A stretch of DNA of 64,000 nt from VMCP01 sp964645755 (GTDB lineage Bacteria > Bacteroidota > Bacteroidia > NS11-12g > UBA955): the NCBI GenBank assembly GCA_964645755.1, contig CAZYBT010000003.1, positions 10,066-74,065 on the forward strand. The letters are read 5' to 3'. The position numbers were made by a program, and so were the translations under genes. Below are positions 1 through 9,911 of the stretch, piece by piece; within the stretch, counting starts at the first letter, position 1, and each line of letters begins with the position of its first letter. The notes under the pieces were generated by a model that was given only the letters and a program-made list of their open reading frames with translations, was not told the origin of the DNA and did not search any database.

Positions 1-4
1 TCGC

Positions 5-547
5 TTAAATCATACATTTCTGAATATCAATCCAAACGGATTCAGGAATGACTGATTTAATATTTTCAATTTTAGCTTCATCATCAAACCGTCTCAGTTG
101 CAAACACTCTTGTAAATTAGGAAAATGAGAATATAAATTAAATTCTTCTGTTGTCAACACTCCTCCCTGTAAGTAAAAGCTATCAATGCTCGCTTTTGAC
201 AATTGCTCCATATAACTAGCATCAAGGGTAATTAAATAACGTTTAGCCCAAACATGCGATTTTATTAAATCTACAACTTTGTCACATAATTTCAACTCAG
301 ACAAAAAATTCGCCCCTATAACTTCATGTTCAAAGTCTAATTGCTTATGGATATCTATTTCGGAGTAAAGTAAGTGTCCTATATCATGCAAAAAAGCAGC
401 AACCCTTAATTCAAGTGAAGCATTAAATTCAATTGCTCTTAAATAACACTGAATTGCATGTTCTTGCTGAGTTACATTTTCACCATATTCTTTTGAACCT
501 TGTCGCTCAAAAAGTAATTTTAATTTATTGATATTATTGATAATCAT
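5..547 (-). CDS. HD-domain protein of the phosphonate-operon (PhnZ-like) family
   Basis: The protein has 180 residues from the chosen start and belongs to the HD superfamily. The family found in phosphonate-degradation operons (PhnZ type, a mixed-valent diiron oxygenase cleaving 2-amino-1-hydroxyethylphosphonate to glycine and phosphate) shares several blocks visible here: YGENVTQQEH near the N-terminus, LHDIGHLL, DFEHEVIGANFL, KSHVWAKRYL, YLQGG and RRFDDEAK. These supply the histidines and aspartates expected for a two-metal site. The segment before the first histidine block is one residue shorter than I remember for PhnZ. An upstream ATG at 589 lies inside the terminator hairpin of the susD gene, so the ATG at 547 is preferred; it also fits the usual family length. 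The gene ends the putative organophosphorus locus. Substrate assignment is inference from the family. Confidence 0.75.
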   Translation of the reverse strand: MIINNINKLKLLFERQGSKEYGENVTQQEHAIQCYLRAIEFNASLELRVAAFLHDIGHLLYSEIDIHKQLDFEHEVIGANFLSELKLCDKVVDLIKSHVWAKRYLITLDASYMEQLSKASIDSFYLQGGVLTTEEFNLYSHFPNLQECLQLRRFDDEAKIENIKSVIPESVWIDIQKCMI

Positions 548-555
548 AATTCTAA

Positions 556-590
556 AATAAAAAGATGAAGGAGAATAAATCTCCTTCATC
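556..590 (-). terminator. Rho-independent terminator after susD-like gene
   Basis: A perfect inverted repeat with 10-bp arms (GATGAAGGAG at 564-573, CTCCTTCATC at 581-590) and a 7-nt loop is followed on the minus strand by a T-rich run. It lies 30 bp past the susD stop. It overlaps the apparent upstream ATG of the HD-domain gene, which argues against that start. Confidence 0.75.
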
Positions 591-620
591 GTGCAATACC
601 AAAATATAACTTTAAAAAAT

Positions 621-2219
621 TTATTTATTTACCCATAGAGCCGAATTAATATCATCTGTTCCACCAAACTGCGATTGTAAAGCAGCTTTGTAATTCACAG
701 AATTATTAGATATCTCAGAAACAGGATATTTAAATCTTTTTGGTATCAGAGAACCACCGGCAGAGTTACCTATACCAGGCCCATTTTCAGAGAAAGTGGG
801 TAAACCAGTTCTTCTGTAATTAAAATACCCTTCCCAACCACTATTTTGGAAGAAAGCCAAATATTTTTGTTGAAGAATCTGACCTAATCCCGTTGCGTTA
901 TTTCCAGCATAGCTCACTGAAGATTGTTGTAAATATGCAGATTGGTCAAAGTTAACAGTGAATTTGTTATATGAACCACCATCTGTTACTTTACCACCTG
1001 GTTTAAAGAAATAAACATCAACTGCACCTGCCCCAATTCCATAAAAGTCTTGAGCTGAAATAATCCCTTTTTCATACCAAGTTTTTGCATTTTCCGTGAT
1101 CCAACCACGGTTTGCCGCTTCTGCAATGTTAAAACACATTTCAGAATAACCAATTTGAATGCAATTTTCTGCAGTATAAGTGCTGTAATAACGCTTACGG
1201 TTGTAAAAAGAGAACTCACCAGGAAGAAAATTTGATCCGTTGTCAATACCAGCTTTAGAACTCATGTCTGCAAGATCCATATTTGTTGGGGCACCAACAA
1301 ATGCAGCATAATCAGTTGGCTGCAAACCAGACTTTAATTTAGCCCCACTCGGCTCAGCAATAAACATTGCTCTTGGATCGTTTAGTTTTACTAAAGAATT
1401 AAGCGTGGTTGCACTCATGTTGTAACGCGTTGCATCAAAACCAAAATTATCAGGATTAACAGGATATTTATTAAATGTAGTGTTATAAACGTACTGAAGC
1501 CCATCAGAATTTTTATTTAACAATGGATATTTTAAAGGATTTGATATAATATTGGCAAATTTTGTTTTAATATTCAAATCTGCATCAGTTTCTTTCGCAC
1601 TCAATGACATTAAAACTCTTAATGCAAAAGCATTGTTAACTTTTTGCCAAGCCGACAAATCATTATTGAAATAAATATCACCGTTAAATGAAGCCTTACC
1701 ATTAACCAACAATGTGGTCATTTCATCATTTGCTTCTTCCAACCACTTTAAAATTTGAATAAAAATTTCCTTTTGACTATCATATTTAGGTGTAAAATTA
1801 CTCGCTGAGAATGCTTCTGATAGTGGCAAGTCTCCAACTAACATCGTCATGTTATAATATTGATATGCACGGATAAATTTCCCTAAAGCGGTATATGGAT
1901 TCACATTGTCATAACCAACTCTTTTTGCTTCTTCTTCCATTTTTATTACATTTTTGATTGTTGTAAAACTCATTGATGCGCTAGCCCAGTTATATTCGTT
2001 ATTACCATAATAGTTATAGTTACAACAATTATACTGACACCATCTTGCAACGTCATTCCAAGGAGCCATGTAAATTGAATTACAAACGCCATTGAACACT
2101 AAATCTGGTGTAACGGTTGTAGGTTTATTCGGATCTTTATCTAAATTATCACCCAATTGACAACCCTGAAATAACATTACAGTCATTACTGTAATTGCTA
2201 AGAATAATATCTTTTTCAT
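621..2219 (-). CDS. SusD/RagB-like outer-membrane lipoprotein
   Basis: This 532-residue protein begins with a lipoprotein signal (MKKILFLAITVMTVMLFQGC, lipidated Cys at residue 20) and has the length and composition of the SusD-like_2 family, helical surface lipoproteins that lid a SusC transporter. Motifs such as YNYYGNNEYNW, FIRAYQYYNMTMLVGDLP and SEMCFNIAEAANRGW are typical of the TPR-like scaffold. The gene starts 18 bp after the SusC stop, so the two are almost certainly co-transcribed, and a strong hairpin terminator follows. No glycoside hydrolase is nearby, whereas phosphoesterases are, so the ligand may be a phosphorus-containing compound rather than a glycan. That ligand is inference. 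Confidence 0.9.
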   Translation of the reverse strand: MKKILFLAITVMTVMLFQGCQLGDNLDKDPNKPTTVTPDLVFNGVCNSIYMAPWNDVARWCQYNCCNYNYYGNNEYNWASASMSFTTIKNVIKMEEEAKRVGYDNVNPYTALGKFIRAYQYYNMTMLVGDLPLSEAFSASNFTPKYDSQKEIFIQILKWLEEANDEMTTLLVNGKASFNGDIYFNNDLSAWQKVNNAFALRVLMSLSAKETDADLNIKTKFANIISNPLKYPLLNKNSDGLQYVYNTTFNKYPVNPDNFGFDATRYNMSATTLNSLVKLNDPRAMFIAEPSGAKLKSGLQPTDYAAFVGAPTNMDLADMSSKAGIDNGSNFLPGEFSFYNRKRYYSTYTAENCIQIGYSEMCFNIAEAANRGWITENAKTWYEKGIISAQDFYGIGAGAVDVYFFKPGGKVTDGGSYNKFTVNFDQSAYLQQSSVSYAGNNATGLGQILQQKYLAFFQNSGWEGYFNYRRTGLPTFSENGPGIGNSAGGSLIPKRFKYPVSEISNNSVNYKAALQSQFGGTDDINSALWVNK

Positions 2220-2237
2220 TTTTATGTTTCGTTAATT

Positions 2238-5200
2238 TTAGAATACTAAATTGATGTTTAAACCATATCTTCTTGAAGTTGGTGTCTGAAGCGCTGAATA
2301 TCCTGTCATCCCTGGAAATTGATCTAAATCTAAATCATTGTGATTATTAGGATCCATAGCAAAATACAATACGTTGCGGGCGATAAATGAAATACTCGCT
2401 CCTTTGAAAGTTTTACCCATCAAAGAGGTAGGAACGTTGTAAGTTAAAGATATTTCTCTTAATTTAAAATAAGATTTATCCATGATATTTGCCTCGTATT
2501 GACCATAATAACGACTTACATAATCCTGTAAATAAGTTTTAGTTGAATTGTCTTCGAAAGTCAATTCACTCTCATTCAACAAAGTACCATTGTCGTCATA
2601 TTTAGGTATACCTGAGGTGATTCGAACCCCTTCTCCAACCCAAGATTTATTACCCAAATAATCTTGATAACGAGCATCGCCCATACCTAAACCATTTGCA
2701 TCTTTAATATTATTTTCAACTGTTTCGATGTTTCTACCACCTCTAAAGGTTTGACGTTGAATTTGATTTACAATTTTACCACCTACTCGACCGTCAAATT
2801 GAAAAGACAGATTAAAGTTTTTGTATTTCACATTATTAAAGAAACCCCAAACCATATCAGGCAAAGAATTACCTAAAAATTTACCTTTAGCCAATACAAC
2901 AGGTCTTCCACCGGCATCATTGATAATGTCACCGTTAGATCTGCGAGCAAACGCCGATGCATAAATACCATCAATTCTATCACCAACTTTTAAAACCCTA
3001 TCGTTTCTATTATCGCTCAAGAAGAAATTTGATGATAATGCATCCACTCCATCATAAACTTTTGTTAAATACTCACCATATCCAGAAAAATTCGCAGATG
3101 TAGACCATTCCAAATCTCCTGCCTTCTTAGCTTTTATGATATCCGCATTGATGCTAAATTCCCAACCTCTACGTTGAGTTTCGATACCATTCACCAATTG
3201 ATTGGTGTAACCAGTAGCTTCAGAAATAGAGCGTTGGAAAATTCCAGGACCATCGTTATAAATAAAATATGTAGCTTCTAAACCAATTTTATTATTCAAC
3301 ACCCTAGCTTCTGTTCCAACTTCAATATTTGTTCTTGAAAATGGCTGTAGGTTCGCGTTCGAAAGTGTATTTGTAAAATTTGCTGAAGGTTTATTGTTGT
3401 ATGTCAATGGTGTACTATAAACAGATGAATTAGTATATGATGGACCATTATATGGTGAACTGTAATCTGAACCATATCCTAATGGATTACCTACAATACC
3501 AATTGTTGGATTTGTTAATCCACCTTTAACTTCGGCAATTGAAGCACGAAGCTTCCAGAAACCTAAGTTTTTAGATTTCAATTTTTTAAAAATTTCTGTT
3601 GGAATTAAAGACAAAGATGCAGATGGATAAATGTAAGAGCTTGCATTATCAGGCAATGTAGATAAATTATCCATACGGGCAGCTAAATTCACATTGTATC
3701 CATTACCATTGATATCAACCAATCCAAACAAAGATGAAACAGCCATATTTGAATTAAAATTCGATACTTTTACAGGATTTGCACTATTTGCAAAACTATA
3801 TACCTCTGGCACATTTAAGTAATCTGTTGTTACAAACGATGAAGTGTAGGTGAAGTCTCTACGATTCCCTCCAAATGACGCATCAACATTAAATAAAGAA
3901 AGGTCTTTTTTGTAATTTAATAAAAACTCATTGTTCATTTCAAACATTGAACGTCTGTCTTCTCTATAATCACCTCTTCCTTCTTCTCTTCCATATGGAT
4001 GAGCTGAGAACGGCATTTTTTCTGTTCTTAATAAATCATAAGTAGATGCTGATGTTCTAGCCATAAAATTCAAAGCAGGCGTGATTTGATAGTTCAAAGA
4101 AGTATATCCATACACATCATTTTTGTAATGACCTCTCAACCATTTTTCTGCCATCAACCATGGGTTATGATAACGTTGGTATTCTGCAAATACACTCTGT
4201 ACACCTTCTTTACCTTTTTGCCAAATTCCACGGATATCATCGGACATTATATCCCAATCTGCTCCACCCCAGATGATAATATTATAAATCATTGAATTTG
4301 GACCATAATTCACATCGCTAATATTCGGTGTGGATTGACGATTGTAGTTAATATTTGCATCTAATTTTAATTTCTCATTAAAACGAATGGTGTTGCTTAA
4401 GTTGAAGGTTTGACTTGTTAAAGAAGTATTCGGAACCTGACCAACTTGGTGCATATTCGAAAATGAAAAACGAACATCTGCCTTCTCAGAAGAAGTTGAA
4501 ATACTAAAGTTGTTATTTGTTACTAATCCAGTTTGCAAAAAACGCGATAAATTGTCTTTACCACGGTTTGTCCAAGGTGTTGATGTTCTTACACCAGTAA
4601 TTGGATCTATTGGACTATCATATTGAGAAATTAATTGACCTTCAAATTTAGGACCCCATACATCATAGTCTCCATCGTTTAATCCACCACCTTTACCGTC
4701 GACAAATGAGTATTTACCATGATCACCAGGACCATATAAATCTTGTACTTTTGGAATCGTTAAAAATCCCGATTCCAACATGTTACTCGAGTTGAATTCT
4801 ACTTGAACTCCTTTCTGCGTTCCTTTTTTCGTTGTAATTACGATTGCCCCATTTTGACCTCTGTAGCCATAAAGTGCGGCAGCTGCAGGACCTTTTAGTA
4901 CAGTAACTTTATCAATGTCATCTGGTGCTAAATTGTAAGCATCTGAGTTTACCGGAATACCATCAACAACAAACAACACACTTTGACCTCTTCTAGGATC
5001 TGAACCTCTAAGTACAATAGAAGGCGCACCCAAGATTTCGGCACTTTGACCAATTGTTAGACCAGCAACTCTACCTACCATACTATTAACAACGTTTGGT
5101 TCTTTTGCCTTGGTCAAGGTATTTCCTGAAATTTCTTGGACTGCAAATCCAAGTTTCTTTTTGTCCTTTTTGATACCCAATGCTGTAACAACAACCTCGT

Positions 5201-5315
5201 CGACCTTCGCAGTATCAGACATTTCATCGGTTTGCGCTCCTAATGTAGAAATTGCGGCAATCGCCGTCAACGACATACACAATTTTCGAGCATTTAACAA
5301 TGTGATTTTTCGCAT
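2238..5315 (-). CDS. SusC/RagA-family TonB-linked outer-membrane transporter
   Basis: A 1025-residue TonB-dependent SusC-type transporter. A signal peptide (about 1-27) is followed by a TonB-box-like stretch DEVVVTALG (39-47), a plug domain (about 50-165, with LRGSDPRRGQSVLFVVDGIP and GPAAAALYGYRGQNGAIVITTKKG-like blocks) and a long beta-barrel ending in a C-terminal aromatic residue. The roughly 90-residue CarboxypepD_reg-like domain that opens most SusC proteins is missing, so the mature protein starts almost at the TonB box. It is paired with the SusD-like lipoprotein. The 130-bp gap upstream separates it from a second TonB receptor and probably contains its promoter, though no perfect -7 box was found. 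Confidence 0.93.
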   Translation of the reverse strand: MRKITLLNARKLCMSLTAIAAISTLGAQTDEMSDTAKVDEVVVTALGIKKDKKKLGFAVQEISGNTLTKAKEPNVVNSMVGRVAGLTIGQSAEILGAPSIVLRGSDPRRGQSVLFVVDGIPVNSDAYNLAPDDIDKVTVLKGPAAAALYGYRGQNGAIVITTKKGTQKGVQVEFNSSNMLESGFLTIPKVQDLYGPGDHGKYSFVDGKGGGLNDGDYDVWGPKFEGQLISQYDSPIDPITGVRTSTPWTNRGKDNLSRFLQTGLVTNNNFSISTSSEKADVRFSFSNMHQVGQVPNTSLTSQTFNLSNTIRFNEKLKLDANINYNRQSTPNISDVNYGPNSMIYNIIIWGGADWDIMSDDIRGIWQKGKEGVQSVFAEYQRYHNPWLMAEKWLRGHYKNDVYGYTSLNYQITPALNFMARTSASTYDLLRTEKMPFSAHPYGREEGRGDYREDRRSMFEMNNEFLLNYKKDLSLFNVDASFGGNRRDFTYTSSFVTTDYLNVPEVYSFANSANPVKVSNFNSNMAVSSLFGLVDINGNGYNVNLAARMDNLSTLPDNASSYIYPSASLSLIPTEIFKKLKSKNLGFWKLRASIAEVKGGLTNPTIGIVGNPLGYGSDYSSPYNGPSYTNSSVYSTPLTYNNKPSANFTNTLSNANLQPFSRTNIEVGTEARVLNNKIGLEATYFIYNDGPGIFQRSISEATGYTNQLVNGIETQRRGWEFSINADIIKAKKAGDLEWSTSANFSGYGEYLTKVYDGVDALSSNFFLSDNRNDRVLKVGDRIDGIYASAFARRSNGDIINDAGGRPVVLAKGKFLGNSLPDMVWGFFNNVKYKNFNLSFQFDGRVGGKIVNQIQRQTFRGGRNIETVENNIKDANGLGMGDARYQDYLGNKSWVGEGVRITSGIPKYDDNGTLLNESELTFEDNSTKTYLQDYVSRYYGQYEANIMDKSYFKLREISLTYNVPTSLMGKTFKGASISFIARNVLYFAMDPNNHNDLDLDQFPGMTGYSALQTPTSRRYGLNINLVF

Positions 5316-5445
5316 GATTTATTTTTAGTTTGAGGCAAATTAAAACGCAACATGTTACTAAATTTACTGATAGATATTATCAAAAAATAACCAACTAAAA
5401 TATAATATTCCGTTAGAAATTCAATCACTATTTTTTCATTTTAAC

Positions 5446-7473
5446 TTAAAATAAAAATTGAATTTGACAGCATCTACCGGGTAAAAAAATACCAGAACCG
5501 TGAACTTTTCCAACATTGTCAAATAAGTTTACAATTCCAAAGACAACCTTATATTTTAACGATTTAAAAGTAGCACATAGGTTTGTCATTGTATAAGCAT
5601 TGGTACCATTGATGCCAATTCTATTATCTGCAACATCACCACTAGCCAACCTATTTTGTTCATTTACAATTTGAAAATCTAAATTTAATTGCCACTTATG
5701 ATTTAATATTGAAGTAACTTTTACAAAACCATTTATTGGCGGGATCCTTCTCATAGGTTCATTTCGCGTGATATTATTGCCTATACAAATAGATCCTCCC
5801 AAATCTAAATTCCATTTAGAACCAATATTCTGGGTGAAACTGAAATTCATTCCAAAGAGTTCACTGTTCTCAACATTTTCTTTTTGATACAAAGGGTATC
5901 CTTGTAAACTGTCTCTTAGTTTAACTCTAGCAATTTGTCCCTGAATATCTGTATAAAACAAATTCATTCTTAGTTTAGTATTGACATTTGTATATTTCAA
6001 TCCAATTTCGGTAGTTTTTGTATACTCCGGGTCTAAATTATATTGAGGCACTTCATATCGAAAATCCACAATCCCTAAAGTACCTAAATCGTCGATATTC
6101 GGTGATCTAAAACCTGTGTTGTGATTTAAATAAAGTGAAAAAGATGTAGAAACGGATCTTATTACACCAAAATTGTAAACCATTGCGTTTGTGTTAACTT
6201 GAATACTACCTAAAGATTCCTCTTGAATATCTATTTTTGAAAAATGATATCTTATACCTCCATAAATATTCCAATTTGACATTTCTTTATGCATCAAAAA
6301 GAATATGGAATTTTGTTGAAATTGGGAATTATTTGGATACAGTCCGCGTAAAACGGCTTCGTTTCCATTTGCCAAATTCAATTCACTTCGTATGGAACCT
6401 ACTTTGTCTAAATAAAATTCAATTCCATTATTGATTGCAATACCGCCTTTGAGTTTCTTTGAAAATTGCATTGTTCCAAAATATGTACCAACCCTATCAC
6501 TTTCAATTCGTTTAACTTGAGATAAATTTTTCTGAATATTTCTTTCCTCAATGCATTGTATATAACCAATTGTAGTTTGTAATTCTGACAGATTTTGCTT
6601 CCCAATTTTTTGTATTCGCCTTATATAATTTAGGTTTCTGAACTGAAGGGACATTTCATTCAAAGCAAAATTTTCTAATTGATATTTATGATAAACAGGA
6701 ACATTAAACTGCGAAACCAACTGACTATTTATAACCCATTCACCAGTTAAATCTCGAAATCTAACCATTGCATTTATTGAATATTCTTTATATCCGCTGG
6801 GGGTTTGAGTGCCGATTGACTGTGGACCCACGACATCACCAAATTTCCGTATGGTTCCATTAATCGCATATGCTTTGTTTTGATTCATTCCTTCAATACG
6901 AAGATTTAAAGTGCCTTCCTGTAAACCAGTTATAAACTTACCTCTTCCAGTAAAATCATGAATCAATTTTGGACCAGTTGTGTATTTAGGCATCTTGCTC
7001 ATTAAATGGACTACTCCCCCCAATGCATCACTTCCATATTGTACAGAACCAGTACCAGAGGCTATTTCAACCGTTCCCAAACTAAATAGATCCACAGTAT
7101 TTAGATATTGATTAGGGCCATATCTATAAATTGCATTATTCATTCGAATTCCATCAATCAACATCAAAATCTGATTTCCTGTAAGTCCATTTACATATGG
7201 AGACCCACCTCCTAAATTTGTCCGCTGCATTAATACTCCCGGCATTAATGATAGCGCGTCTGGTAATGTGCTTGAAAATTTATTTGATTCCTTTTCAATA
7301 TCAACATGATTTAAATTCCATGGCGTATTCTTTTCGACTTTATTTTGTCGGAAAATAGTAGAAATTTCAATACTATCTATCCGATGAAAATCCTTACTCA
7401 AACCCTCTAAATGTTGAGCCTTAACTTCAATACCAAAATAACAAAATAACAAAAATGAAATAATCTTATACAT
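5446..7473 (-). CDS. TonB-dependent outer-membrane receptor
   Basis: A 675-residue protein with a signal peptide (MYKIISFLLFCYFGIEVKAQ) and a plug domain at about 65-165 containing LPDALSLMPGVLMQ, NGLTGNQILMLIDGIRMNN and GTGSVQYGSDALGGVVHL. A 22-strand-type barrel follows and ends in QIQFLF. It is shorter than SusC proteins and lacks a SusD partner, so it resembles siderophore- or cobalamin-type receptors. It starts 4 bp after the upstream phosphoesterase gene, so it is the third gene of a tight operon with two YncE/phosphoesterase fusions. This suggests uptake of a product those enzymes release or of a metal they need. The ligand is unknown. Confidence 0.9.
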   Translation of the reverse strand: MYKIISFLLFCYFGIEVKAQHLEGLSKDFHRIDSIEISTIFRQNKVEKNTPWNLNHVDIEKESNKFSSTLPDALSLMPGVLMQRTNLGGGSPYVNGLTGNQILMLIDGIRMNNAIYRYGPNQYLNTVDLFSLGTVEIASGTGSVQYGSDALGGVVHLMSKMPKYTTGPKLIHDFTGRGKFITGLQEGTLNLRIEGMNQNKAYAINGTIRKFGDVVGPQSIGTQTPSGYKEYSINAMVRFRDLTGEWVINSQLVSQFNVPVYHKYQLENFALNEMSLQFRNLNYIRRIQKIGKQNLSELQTTIGYIQCIEERNIQKNLSQVKRIESDRVGTYFGTMQFSKKLKGGIAINNGIEFYLDKVGSIRSELNLANGNEAVLRGLYPNNSQFQQNSIFFLMHKEMSNWNIYGGIRYHFSKIDIQEESLGSIQVNTNAMVYNFGVIRSVSTSFSLYLNHNTGFRSPNIDDLGTLGIVDFRYEVPQYNLDPEYTKTTEIGLKYTNVNTKLRMNLFYTDIQGQIARVKLRDSLQGYPLYQKENVENSELFGMNFSFTQNIGSKWNLDLGGSICIGNNITRNEPMRRIPPINGFVKVTSILNHKWQLNLDFQIVNEQNRLASGDVADNRIGINGTNAYTMTNLCATFKSLKYKVVFGIVNLFDNVGKVHGSGIFLPGRCCQIQFLF

Positions 7474-7477
7474 ACGT

Positions 7478-9907
7478 TTATTTAATAAATCCCCTGCGCT
7501 CAGGCACTGGAGTCATTAAACTTTCTCCTTTTACATATTTCCAAAGTAAATCATTCATCAATTTTTCATTGGCGACATCTTCTTTCGACAAATCTAAATA
7601 TTCACTCATTTCCATTAAATAAGATGTAGATTTTGAATTTGTTTGAGAATTTATTTCGTTCAAATCAACCAAATTGGGCACACTTTTAAACGGATTCATA
7701 TTTACAGTATCACTAAAACAACGCCACATTGATTTGGCTGAAGCATCGTATTGACTCATTGGCGACATACCTAAAATCAATTCAATTGTTCTTAACATTG
7801 AACTAGTTGAATAATGAGTGTGATCAATGAAATTGCGTTTAACAAAACCACCAGCAATGTATGCGGTACTCCTATGTGCGTCTATATGGTCTGCACCGTT
7901 TTGAGCATCATCTTCAAGTATAAACACAACCGATTTATCCCAAATTGAAGAATTTGACAGGTACTCAACAAATAAACCAACTGCCAAATCATTATCCGCA
8001 ACATGAGCAAAAGGTGTAGGTCTACCTTTTCTAACGCCTTCTGTGTGATCATTGATAAATCTTAATGTATTTAATTGAGGAACCATGTTTATTGACAATA
8101 ATGAATCAAAATCTGTTTTCCATTGGTTAAATCTGGTTGTATCTCTCACATGTTCATCCCAAGAAGTAAATTTTGAACATAAATGATTTTCAAGAACCTC
8201 TATATTGGCTTTATAATCATCAGCAAATTCTCCATACGTCCTATAACTCAATCCTCTATTTTTTGCATGATTCCAAATAAACCCCTTCTGAGGTGTCGCT
8301 ACTTTTGATTGTCCTTCATAAACATAATCTCCACCTCTGCCGCCATAACTTGTAGGCCATGTTTTCTCTGTAAAATCATTTGCAATTGCAGCAGTGCTCC
8401 AATTATGGCCATCTGCACTCACCTCTGCATCTACATAAAAATGGTCTAATAGTACAAACTCAGAAGCCAATTTATGTTGATTCGGTGTAATGTTTTTCCC
8501 AAATAATAATAAATTAGTGTCACCATCACCACCTTCAATGTCACTTAATACTTGATCATAAGTGCGATTTTCTTTTATGATATAAAAAACATGCTTTATT
8601 GGGCTTATATCACCTATTTTTTGAGGGATAGGGTTTCCTTTTGGAATTAAAGTATCTTTAGTCAATTGATTGATTGTGAACGGAGTATTCGAATACACTC
8701 TTTTGGTTTGCGCATCCATATTTGATAGTAGTTTATCTAATGGATATACTTGAAGAGTCCCTCTAAATAATGAACCAATGTATTGAACTGGTAAATTTTT
8801 AATTCCTTTCTGATATTCAACTTGATTCTTGCGAGCTATTGGATTTGGGCCAAAAGGATTTGAAGCCGATTTTAAACCTTTGGCATTCGATATATAAATA
8901 TTTCCATTAATCAATTTGACCTGAGTTGGATACCAAGCCGTTGGGAAATAACCCAATATTTTTGAATCACCAACTTCACCAATACTAAAAATTGCGATAT
9001 TGTTGTTATCCGCATTTGCAATAAACAATAACCCACGTGTGGTGTCAATACATAACCCATTTGGCGTGCTTCCTGTAGGAGAACCTAAGTACAATGAAGT
9101 GTTTAATATTTCTTGAACATTAAAACTATTGATATCAATTACATATACAGAATTGTCATTTGAACATGCAACAAAAAGCCTCTCAGTTTTTATATCAATT
9201 ACGATTTCATTAGGATTCGATCCTACTGGTATTCGGACAATAAGTCTCCCCGATAAATCAAAACATGCTACAGATTGATTTCCCCATTCGCTTACCCATA
9301 TTCTATTTGATTTTATATCAAAACAAGTAGCATATCCCTCTGACATTAATTGAGCCCATTTCTTTGATACCCGCGAAACCAAGTCCACTTCATAAATTGA
9401 AGAATCTTCTTTAGTCGAAACATAAATTTTCTGATTCGTTGCGATACACATTCCCGTTGGGGAGACCTTATAAGGCCAAGGTTTTGCTATATGAATTGAC
9501 TCTCTGTGTTTTAACCGTCCATTTTTGAATTTAAAAACTTCAATGGAATTATTATTTCCACCGCTAACATATAGTAATCGACCATCATGTGAGAAAACAG
9601 AACCATAAAATGTCTTATCAATTTTAACACTATCTGTTCTTTTACCATTTCTTGTATCTATGACAATCAATGATTGATCACTTTGCCCCGCATTAATTGA
9701 AACAATCCAATGATTGCTGGGATGTGTTACTAATTGAATTGGCAAATCACCCAAAACAATTTGATTTCCAATGGGTGAAATTCGCCAACCGTTGGGCAAT
9801 ATTAAACCAGTTGTATCTTGCTTGATTAATGAGTTATTGCTATACGAATTCTGAATAAAAGAAAAGAGCAATACAATGAAAAGTTTAAAATGAATATGAT
9901 TTAGCAT
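7478..9907 (-). CDS. YncE-type beta-propeller/phosphoesterase fusion, copy 2
   Basis: An 809-residue exported protein (signal peptide about 1-23). Residues about 45-345 carry YVTN/YncE-like propeller repeats, for example NEIVIDIKTERLFVACSNDN and NGLCIDTTRGLLFIANADNN. Residues about 430-760 form a phosphoesterase domain of the alkaline phosphatase/phospholipase C superfamily: VFYIIKENRTYDQVLSDIEG, DAEVSADGHNWS, FILEDDAQNGADHIDAHRS and HTHYSTSSMLRTIELILGM supply the metal-binding Asp and His and the probable catalytic ENRTYD block. It lies 4 bp from its paralogue and 4 bp from the TonB receptor. It likely hydrolyses phosphate esters or related compounds in the periplasm or on the surface; the exact substrate is not visible. 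Confidence 0.85.
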   Translation of the reverse strand: MLNHIHFKLFIVLLFSFIQNSYSNNSLIKQDTTGLILPNGWRISPIGNQIVLGDLPIQLVTHPSNHWIVSINAGQSDQSLIVIDTRNGKRTDSVKIDKTFYGSVFSHDGRLLYVSGGNNNSIEVFKFKNGRLKHRESIHIAKPWPYKVSPTGMCIATNQKIYVSTKEDSSIYEVDLVSRVSKKWAQLMSEGYATCFDIKSNRIWVSEWGNQSVACFDLSGRLIVRIPVGSNPNEIVIDIKTERLFVACSNDNSVYVIDINSFNVQEILNTSLYLGSPTGSTPNGLCIDTTRGLLFIANADNNNIAIFSIGEVGDSKILGYFPTAWYPTQVKLINGNIYISNAKGLKSASNPFGPNPIARKNQVEYQKGIKNLPVQYIGSLFRGTLQVYPLDKLLSNMDAQTKRVYSNTPFTINQLTKDTLIPKGNPIPQKIGDISPIKHVFYIIKENRTYDQVLSDIEGGDGDTNLLLFGKNITPNQHKLASEFVLLDHFYVDAEVSADGHNWSTAAIANDFTEKTWPTSYGGRGGDYVYEGQSKVATPQKGFIWNHAKNRGLSYRTYGEFADDYKANIEVLENHLCSKFTSWDEHVRDTTRFNQWKTDFDSLLSINMVPQLNTLRFINDHTEGVRKGRPTPFAHVADNDLAVGLFVEYLSNSSIWDKSVVFILEDDAQNGADHIDAHRSTAYIAGGFVKRNFIDHTHYSTSSMLRTIELILGMSPMSQYDASAKSMWRCFSDTVNMNPFKSVPNLVDLNEINSQTNSKSTSYLMEMSEYLDLSKEDVANEKLMNDLLWKYVKGESLMTPVPERRGFIK

Positions 9908-9911
9908 AGAC

